Shown: positions 6,755 to 12,159 of the stretch, piece by piece | How positions within the stretch are numbered: the stretch's first letter is position 1 | How the letters are laid out: the number at the start of each line of letters is the position of its first letter | Source of the DNA: Pyrinomonadaceae bacterium | GTDB taxonomy: Bacteria > Acidobacteriota > Blastocatellia > Pyrinomonadales > Pyrinomonadaceae | Reading direction: 5' to 3' | Length of the DNA stretch: 12,159 bases | NCBI GenBank assembly: GCA_013812565.1 | Contig: JACCTF010000916.1 | Span: 1 to 12,159 of the forward strand | Made by a program: the position numbers and the translations under genes | Notes under the pieces: generated by a model | Seen by the model: the letters and a program-made list of their open reading frames with translations, nothing else | What the model was told of the DNA's origin: nothing | Databases searched by the model: none

Positions 6755-7156
6755 TCAATCTGCCTGCTGCCGCTGGATGACTCTGCTAACCTGCACCGTG
6801 GATGTTGCAGCTTTTTGCGAACTAAGTCGCATCCACACGTACTGGCCCATCATTGCGAGCATAAAAAAGATGACGGCTGTTGCCACCGTCCAGGCAATCT
6901 CCAAACCGTAGCTGGATTGAGAAGCACCGGCTTGCGTTTCGCGTGATGCGGTTCGGAAGCGCTGGACAAGGTAGCCGGTGCTTATTTGCGCGATGGCGAA
7001 TACCGCTCCTAATACTGTGATGATGATAAGGAACTGATGATCAATCTCGGCGCTATCCCCGGCACCGTTTGATGGCAGCCACCAACCGCGACCGACAAAC
7101 AAAAACACAGCGGCTAGCGTCCCGATCCAAATCAGCAATACAAACCAGTGCTTCAC
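6755..7156 (-). CDS. Cytochrome c oxidase subunit II-like protein lacking the CuA domain
   Basis: This is a 133-residue protein. It has an N-terminal hydrophobic segment (4-22) followed by WWLP, a second helix (42-64, ending GYLVQRFR) and a third (86-110) beginning LEIAWTVATAVIFF, which matches the LEIxWT start of the second membrane helix of oxidase subunit II. The next part, TVQVSRVIQ, aligns with the first strand of the periplasmic domain, and then the protein ends. The CuA-binding cupredoxin domain of about 100 residues, with its Cys-x3-Cys and Met/His ligands, is absent, and the 33 bases before subunit III cannot hold it. As it stands it cannot accept electrons from cytochrome c. It may be a deletion remnant or a separate membrane subunit. 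The start is a GTG at 7154-7156, right after an in-frame TAA (7160-7162), with a weak ribosome binding site. Confidence 0.75.
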   Translation of the reverse strand: MKHWFVLLIWIGTLAAVFLFVGRGWWLPSNGAGDSAEIDHQFLIIITVLGAVFAIAQISTGYLVQRFRTASRETQAGASQSSYGLEIAWTVATAVIFFMLAMMGQYVWMRLSSQKAATSTVQVSRVIQRQQAD

Positions 7157-7248
7157 GGCTTATCTCGCTTTGCTCAGAACAGTCGGCAATGTGCAACCGG
7201 CACGCAAAAGATAGTAATTGTCGAAAGCGCTATGAATGTGCAACTCGC

Positions 7249-8166
7249 TCACCTGTTTATTACCATCAGTATGAACAACGCCGGGAGGTAGAGCACAGAC
7301 ACCAGCAACAAACGCTTGGCGCTCTGACGTGTGATAGAGAGCGCGGCATGCACGCTGCTCCATAAGAACGCTGCCCCTAACAGAAGCGCTCCGTAGAAGT
7401 AGATCGTCCCGGAGATTCCCAGCGCAACCGGAAGCAGACTGACCGGAATAAGCAACAGTGTGTAAGCAATGATCTGCTGACCTGTGATGTAGCCTTCGGG
7501 TTCAACCACCGGCAGCATCTTGATGCCCGCGCGCGCGTAATCTTCACGGTACATCCACGCGATAGCTAAAAAATGCGGGAACTGCCAGAGAAACAGAATC
7601 GCAAACAGCACCCACGCTTCCAGGTTGATTTGGTTGGTCGCTCCTGTCCAACCCATTAACGGCGGCATCGCGCCCGGCAGCGCACCAATCGCCGTTGACA
7701 AAGAGGTTTTGGTTTTAAGCAGCGTGTAGCAAAGCACATATCCGACAACCACCGTCAATCCAAGCAAGGCCGTTAGGGGGTTAACGAACAATACAAGATA
7801 CGCTTCGGCGAGAAGGGTTAACGCGATCCCAAAGATGAAAGCCTGCTTCGGCATGAGCTTTCCTGATGGTAGCGGGCGCGCGACCGTGCGTCGCATTAAA
7901 CGATCAAGGTCGCGTTCGATATACTGGTTCAGCGTCGCGACGCCTGAACATAACAGTGCGATTCCGATCAATGTGTGAATGAACTTAAGGTAATCGAATG
8001 GTGGCTTTGCGCCGAGGCAAAATCCGGCGGCAGCAATAAGGGTGATCAGCAGTGTGATACGCGGTTTCGTCAACTCAACGTAAGCAGCGATCTTCTCGCG
8101 CAACACCAAGCGCTCGTTCGGCTCCTCGTACGGAGCGACTTGTTCTATGGCAACGCTTTTCATCAT
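7249..8166 (-). CDS. ctaB: Protoheme IX farnesyltransferase (heme O synthase)
   Basis: CtaB is a UbiA-family membrane prenyltransferase that adds a farnesyl group to heme B to give heme O, the precursor of heme A in cytochrome oxidases. Numbered from the ATG at 8164-8166 (305 residues), the segment VELTKPRIT is followed by the first prenyl-diphosphate/Mg site, NQYIERDLDRLMRRT (80-94, Glu84 in the place of the first Asp), then RPLPSGK, GAMPPLMGW (165-173), and the second site YREDYARAGIKMLPVV (206-221), which is characteristic of heme O synthases. Many hydrophobic helices follow. The start is uncertain: tandem ATGs at 8161-8166 and a TTG 19 codons upstream are both possible and none has a clear ribosome binding site; the ATG is preferred because the extra residues look unlike the family. 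It leads the oxidase cluster and is divergent from resB. Confidence 0.95.
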   Translation of the reverse strand: MMKSVAIEQVAPYEEPNERLVLREKIAAYVELTKPRITLLITLIAAAGFCLGAKPPFDYLKFIHTLIGIALLCSGVATLNQYIERDLDRLMRRTVARPLPSGKLMPKQAFIFGIALTLLAEAYLVLFVNPLTALLGLTVVVGYVLCYTLLKTKTSLSTAIGALPGAMPPLMGWTGATNQINLEAWVLFAILFLWQFPHFLAIAWMYREDYARAGIKMLPVVEPEGYITGQQIIAYTLLLIPVSLLPVALGISGTIYFYGALLLGAAFLWSSVHAALSITRQSAKRLLLVSVLYLPALFILMVINR

Positions 8167-8414
8167 AAAGTTTGGTAGTAAACGTTTCTTTACGGCATTA
8201 AATGCACGCTTGTGTTCATCCAATACTGCTCGACCGCCGTATGCCCGACACAGCGCGTATCGCTCCGAAATTTAAGGAGTAGGGCGGATGACAAAAACAT
8301 GCTGTTCAGCTATGATGACCATCTTGTTGTGAACATAATAACATTCTCACCAGCACAGTTATAGACTAACTATTTTAATGTCGTTGCTATTGCGAAAATA
8401 CGCTGAGAACATTT
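8167..8414. promoter_or_regulatory. Divergent promoter region between ctaB and resB
   Basis: This stretch of almost 250 bases must drive both the ctaB-cox cluster (minus) and resB-ccsA (plus). It becomes AT-rich from about 8330. No -35/-10 pair could be assigned with confidence on either strand. A short inverted repeat AGTTA-TAGAC-TAACT and a possible 14-codon upstream peptide (8288-8332) are inside. Shared control of oxidase assembly and cytochrome c maturation is an inference from the layout. Confidence 0.5.
8288..8332 (+). CDS. Possible 14-residue upstream peptide ahead of resB
   Basis: AAGGAG at 8274-8279 is followed, after eight bases, by an ATG that opens the short frame MTKTCCSAMMTILL and stops at a TGA (8330-8332), 82 bases before resB. 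The ribosome binding site is far better than that of resB itself. The two adjacent cysteines are notable because ResB and CcsA handle reduced cysteines of apocytochrome c. It could be a leader peptide or the 5' end of a longer transcript's translation signal. A 14-codon frame can also arise by chance. Confidence 0.3.
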   Translation: MTKTCCSAMMTILL

Positions 8415-9947
8415 ATGTCTGCTGTAGAAGAAACCAAAAGTAAAGCCCCGACTACACCAGCGGCTTCGCGCCGTGAATCAGCTTCGTTGTTAACACGTGG
8501 GCTGGATTTGCTCAGCTCCGTTCGTTTCGGCGTTTCACTGCTTATCTTGCTTGTAGTTGCGAGCATGATCGGCATGCTGATTATGCAGCAGGAGGTTGCC
8601 GGGTTTGCAGAGTATTATGCGGAATTAACGCCTTCGCAAAAATTGATATACGGAAGCCTGGGCTTCTTTAATATCTATCACTCGTGGTACTTCAACGTGC
8701 TGCTCCTTGTTCTGTCCATCAATATCACGCTTGCCTCGGTTGATCGTTTTCCAAAAGCATGGACCTTTGTTTCGCGTCCGAAGCTTGATGCTTCCCCCAC
8801 TTATTTGAGCGGGCAACCGCAGCATGACTCACTTGTCATCGACGGCGAAAGTCGAAGCGCCGCCGCAGAGCGCGTCGCGGCAGCGTGCCGTAAAGTGGGA
8901 CTGAAGCCAACCATTACCGAGAAGAACAATCGGCTGTGCGTCTTTGCCGAGCGCGGCGCATGGAACCGCTTAGGGGCTTACGGGGTTCACGTCGCGCTGC
9001 TCACGATCTTCCTTGGCGGCTTTCTCACCGCGCAGTTTTCGCGCGTCGGGCAGATTAGGTTGACGCCAGGCGAAAGCGCTTCGCGAATGACCGAACTCGT
9101 TTTTACGCTTGATCAAGTTTCGAACGCGTCTGTGCCGCTTCCCTTTACCGTCATTTGCACGGACATTCAACAAAAGCTTATTCAAAAGGACGGCACAATA
9201 CTCAACAACAATACGCTCGATTGGTTAACGCGCATCAAGATCAAAGATGAGCATGGCGAGCATGAAGCGCTGGTTCACCTAAATCATCCTTACGATTATC
9301 GGGGCTACCGTTTCTTCCAAGCGAGTTTCGATGATACGGGCAGCGCACGCACTATCTCTCTGCGCCTGAAACCGCAAACAGGCGGCGCGGCACAGGAGGT
9401 GCAAATTCAGCGCAACGGATCGACAATGCTACCCGACGGTACGCGCCTCGACTTCGTGAACTTCTTTCCAGATTTTCGCATCATCGGCGGCAGGCCCGAC
9501 ACGGCCTCTAAGGAATACAATAATCCGGCCGCACAACTAAAGGTGACAACCTCCACGGGGCAGCAGTTATCAGCTTACGCCTTTGCATCCGAGTTACCGG
9601 ACAATGCGCCGGTCGGCGCGCCGGTTGGCGGCTATAAATTTCGGATGATGGATTTCGAAAAAGCGCCGCTCGCGCACGAGCTTTCCGTCAAGTACGATCC
9701 GTGGCATGGCTCGCAAGTATTCTACCTCGGTGGCGCGCTCTTGATATTGACGCTATGCTCCGTCTTCTTCTTCTCACACGAACGAGTATGGGCGCTCATT
9801 GAAGAACGCGCCGGCGGCAGCTACGAAGTGCTACTTGGCGCAAATACCAACCGCAACCTGCAGGCTCTCGAAACTCGTTTCCAGCGTCTCACAAACGCTG
9901 TCGCGACAGACAATAGTCCTTCTCTCCATGAGGCTAGAACGTTATGA
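8415..9947 (+). CDS. resB: Cytochrome c biogenesis protein ResB
   Basis: ResB (Ccs1) works with CcsA as the System II synthetase that brings heme across the membrane and attaches it to CxxCH motifs of c-type cytochromes. The 510-residue protein has TM1 (37-58, after the VRFGVSLL start typical of the family), TM2 (about 82-108), TM3 (188-207) with the conserved His192 in GVHVALL, a large extracytoplasmic domain (about 210-440) and a last TM ending FFFSHERVW, whose His is also conserved. The length fits the family. The ATG at 8415 has no strong ribosome binding site (GAGAAC only). Its stop overlaps the ccsA start in ATGA (9944-9947), so the two are translationally coupled. CcdA and the thioredoxin ResA are not in the window. 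Confidence 0.93.
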   Translation: MSAVEETKSKAPTTPAASRRESASLLTRGLDLLSSVRFGVSLLILLVVASMIGMLIMQQEVAGFAEYYAELTPSQKLIYGSLGFFNIYHSWYFNVLLLVLSINITLASVDRFPKAWTFVSRPKLDASPTYLSGQPQHDSLVIDGESRSAAAERVAAACRKVGLKPTITEKNNRLCVFAERGAWNRLGAYGVHVALLTIFLGGFLTAQFSRVGQIRLTPGESASRMTELVFTLDQVSNASVPLPFTVICTDIQQKLIQKDGTILNNNTLDWLTRIKIKDEHGEHEALVHLNHPYDYRGYRFFQASFDDTGSARTISLRLKPQTGGAAQEVQIQRNGSTMLPDGTRLDFVNFFPDFRIIGGRPDTASKEYNNPAAQLKVTTSTGQQLSAYAFASELPDNAPVGAPVGGYKFRMMDFEKAPLAHELSVKYDPWHGSQVFYLGGALLILTLCSVFFFSHERVWALIEERAGGSYEVLLGANTNRNLQALETRFQRLTNAVATDNSPSLHEARTL

Positions 9948-11548
9948 GTGAAGTTCTCAAACAACCAGCGATTGTCAATTCGTCTGAGATTGAACTCGGC
10001 AAATCACCTTTATGGTCGTACCTGCCGGCGGTCCTGCCAATTGTCGGCGCTGTCTTGATGGTGCTGATGAGAATACAGTTTGGCGGCGAACGTTTCATTT
10101 CCGATGGCGCGCTGATCATGATCGCGCTTGCGGGCTACCTGACGGCGGCGGTCTTTCTTCTCACCAACCTCTACGCTCCATCAAGCACGGCGCAGCGTCT
10201 AGGCTTGTGGTTTGCGAGCGCGGGCGTCTTCTTTAATCTATCGAGTTGGGGCGTGCGCTGGATTGCTGCGCGTGATCGCGAACTGGAGATCATCGCGCGA
10301 CAAAGCGGCGAGATGCCGTGGTTTTGGCGCTACATCCCGTTTGCCAACCTTTATGACTTGAGCATCGCTTTCGCTTTCGGCGCAGGTATTACAACGCTGT
10401 TCATCGCTCGGCGTCGAAGCATGCGTATTATCGGTGCGTTGTCGCTGCCGTTGATTTCGCTCATCCTTCTCTTGGCTGTCTTTATCGGCAACGAATTTAT
10501 TGATCTGCCGCCGATACTGGATTCCTATTGGAGACCGATTCACGTCGGCATCGCATCAATGAGTTACGGCGTGGCGCTGGTCTGCTTTGCCGTGGCGGTA
10601 ATGTATCTGTTAAAGGATGGCGTCAAACCTGAAGCGATGGCGATTTGGTCAAGTATTTTCGCTCTCTCTGTGATCGCTACGATCAGTAAATTTTCGGTGC
10701 TGACCACGGGCAAGTATGCCGCTTCTACTTTTCTTCTCGCGGAGAATCGAAGAATACCCATTCCGCTGCGCGCCGATATTCCATACGTGGGTGTGCTATT
10801 GGTTATCAGCGCCGTGCTGCTCGTTGGAGTGATCATCGCTTTTGGTCAATACCTTGCAAACGCAAATGAAACGGCTCGCGCATGGGGGCATCGTCTGCTC
10901 AAACTCGCCTCGGTGACGCAGGCGTGCGCGATTGTCCTGCTTGTTAGTCAGATTAAAAACCTATCGAACATCACTTCGCTTATTGATCCGCGGCAGTACG
11001 AACGGTTCGGCGCTTTTCTTGCCGAGAAGGGTGAGGGGCTCACTCCTGATCAGATCGCGCAACTTAGCGGGGTGCAACTTGCGCAGGGTGCGGCTGAGTG
11101 GATCAAGATGGAGGGTTCAAAACTATTTTTGAGCCTCAATGCCAACCCCGTCGAACTCGCCGCACTGATCACGGCCTTCGCGGCAACATTCTTCGTTATT
11201 ATATTCAGCATCCGCACCGAACGATTACGCGTCGCATTGCCCTCGCTAGAGAAGCTAGACGGCTTGATGTACAAAACCGCCAGCATCACGTTTGCAGGGC
11301 TTGCGATGCTATTGATTACGGGTGCGATCTGGGCAAACGAATCGTGGGGCCGATACTGGGCATTCGACCCGAAAGAGACCGGCGCGTTTGTCGCCTGGCT
11401 CACTTATGCTGGTTATCTTCACTCACGCATTGCACGCGGGTGGACCGGACGCAGATCAGCGTACTTTGCCGTCGTCGGCTTTCTGCTGATAATCTTTACA
11501 TATCTCGGCGTCAGCTACCTGCTGCCGGGACTCCATTCATACGCTTGA
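9944..11548 (+). CDS. ccsA: Cytochrome c biogenesis protein CcsA (long form)
   Basis: CcsA (ResC, sometimes named CcsB) is the heme-handling WWD-domain partner of ResB. In this 534-residue multi-pass membrane protein, the first extracytoplasmic His is H200 in WRPIHVGIASMSYG, the WWD region is WANESWGRYWAFDPKET (463-479), and the second His is H493 in YLHSR. The last tryptophan of the usual WGxxWxWD is Phe474 here. The protein is longer than common members (roughly 320-400 residues): extra N-terminal helices are present, and a region at about 320-430 contains a hydrophilic loop (347-388) with DPRQYERF and GLTPDQIAQL between membrane segments. It overlaps resB by four bases. A TPR gene follows after 69 bases on the same strand, as is common near cytochrome c maturation genes. 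Confidence 0.93.
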   Translation: MSEVLKQPAIVNSSEIELGKSPLWSYLPAVLPIVGAVLMVLMRIQFGGERFISDGALIMIALAGYLTAAVFLLTNLYAPSSTAQRLGLWFASAGVFFNLSSWGVRWIAARDRELEIIARQSGEMPWFWRYIPFANLYDLSIAFAFGAGITTLFIARRRSMRIIGALSLPLISLILLLAVFIGNEFIDLPPILDSYWRPIHVGIASMSYGVALVCFAVAVMYLLKDGVKPEAMAIWSSIFALSVIATISKFSVLTTGKYAASTFLLAENRRIPIPLRADIPYVGVLLVISAVLLVGVIIAFGQYLANANETARAWGHRLLKLASVTQACAIVLLVSQIKNLSNITSLIDPRQYERFGAFLAEKGEGLTPDQIAQLSGVQLAQGAAEWIKMEGSKLFLSLNANPVELAALITAFAATFFVIIFSIRTERLRVALPSLEKLDGLMYKTASITFAGLAMLLITGAIWANESWGRYWAFDPKETGAFVAWLTYAGYLHSRIARGWTGRRSAYFAVVGFLLIIFTYLGVSYLLPGLHSYA

Positions 11549-11617
11549 GAAGCGAAGCAACTCACTTGAACTGAGACGAGCGCTTGGCAACAGACTGCTC
11601 TTGCTCAAACTTTTGCG

Positions 11618-12159
11618 ATGTCGAAAGAAAACTTTTTGTTTACCATGGTCGGCCTGCTTGCGGGCATGATCATCGGATTTCTATTCACCAACAGCATCAA
11701 TCAACGCGGCAACTTGCAAACGCAAATTGCTTCGCCAAGTGCTCCGGTGCTCGTGTCGCCCACCGCCGGTAACAGCCCGCTTACCAATCCCGGCGGCGCG
11801 TCGGCGCAAGCTGAAATGAGTATGGCCGATGTTCAAGCGACGATTGAACAAGCTAGAAGCGACCCTGACAACTTTGAAGTACAAATAAAAGCTGCACAGC
11901 TTTTTTACCAGATTCGCCGCTTTGACCAAGCTCTCCTGTTTTTAGAGCAAGCTAATAAACTTCGCCCTGATAACTACGAAGTGATAGTTCAAATGGGCAA
12001 TGCTAATTATGATGCCGGTCGCTACGAACAAGCCGAGCAGTGGTACAACGCTGCTTTACGAAAGAAGCCTGATGATGTGAACGTTCGTACTGATCTGGGC
12101 CTCACGTTCTTCTTCCGCCAACCGCCGGACATTGACCGCGCGATTGCGGAGTATCGACG
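11618..12159 (+). CDS. Membrane-anchored TPR protein, cut by window end
   Basis: The frame is open to the last base, giving 180 residues plus two bases. It begins MSKENFLFTMVGLLAGMIIG, an N-terminal membrane anchor (about 7-24), followed by a Ser/Pro/Ala-rich linker (38-66) and then tetratricopeptide repeats: DPDNFEVQIKAAQLFYQIRRFDQ (from 82), RPDNYEVIVQMGNANYDAGRYEQA (116-139) and KPDDVNVRTDLGLTFFF (150-166). TPR proteins with this layout, such as CcmI/NrfG-like proteins, can hold apocytochromes during heme attachment. Placement right behind resB-ccsA makes that role plausible but unproven. The ATG is at 11618-11620, without an obvious ribosome binding site. The full length and number of repeats are unknown. 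Confidence 0.85.
   Translation, partial: MSKENFLFTMVGLLAGMIIGFLFTNSINQRGNLQTQIASPSAPVLVSPTAGNSPLTNPGGASAQAEMSMADVQATIEQARSDPDNFEVQIKAAQLFYQIRRFDQALLFLEQANKLRPDNYEVIVQMGNANYDAGRYEQAEQWYNAALRKKPDDVNVRTDLGLTFFFRQPPDIDRAIAEYR

Overview
The window reads as an ordinary bacterial chromosome segment. The most likely source is Acidobacteriota, class Blastocatellia. That is an inference from moderate GC content, an N-terminal oxidase subunit II of the 'WWLP' type, System II cytochrome c maturation genes followed by a TPR gene, and the M14 peptidase tail. No rRNA, tRNA, CRISPR array, insertion sequence or phage gene was seen.

Layout. (1) 1-1816: the 3' part of a TIM-barrel sugar phosphate isomerase/epimerase on the plus strand converges on a Gfo/Idh/MocA oxidoreductase on the minus strand, with a bidirectional hairpin between them. 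This pair fits sugar or inositol-type carbohydrate metabolism. (2) 1817-2158: a non-coding stretch with two striking inverted repeats. (3) 2159-4332, minus strand: the membrane AAA+ protease FtsH followed by a small PilZ-domain protein, probably one transcript. (4) 4333-4919: a long AT-rich gap. After it, at 4920-5066 on the plus strand, lies a 48-residue membrane protein of the lmo0937 type with a strong ribosome binding site. (5) 5146-5385, minus strand: what looks like the orphaned C-terminal end of an M14 carboxypeptidase-like gene. (6) 5393-8166, minus strand: a respiratory oxidase cluster in transcription order ctaB (heme O synthase), a subunit II-like protein that stops before its CuA domain, subunit III, and a DUF420 protein. 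No subunit I is present. (7) 8415-12159, plus strand, divergent from ctaB: resB and ccsA (System II cytochrome c maturation) with a 4-base overlap, then a membrane-anchored TPR protein that runs off the window.

How the genes fit together. Regions 6 and 7 share one theme, the building of heme-copper oxidase and c-type cytochromes. ctaB makes heme O, the precursor of heme A. ResB and CcsA carry and attach heme to apocytochrome c outside the membrane. DUF420 proteins are linked to oxidase maturation. The most notable oddity is the incomplete oxidase set, which lacks both the CuA domain and subunit I. Other points for a second look are a 14-codon Cys-Cys peptide with a very good ribosome binding site ahead of resB, a 19-bp perfect hairpin at 2065-2110, a PilZ domain with an altered ligand motif, and a CcsA that is longer than usual.
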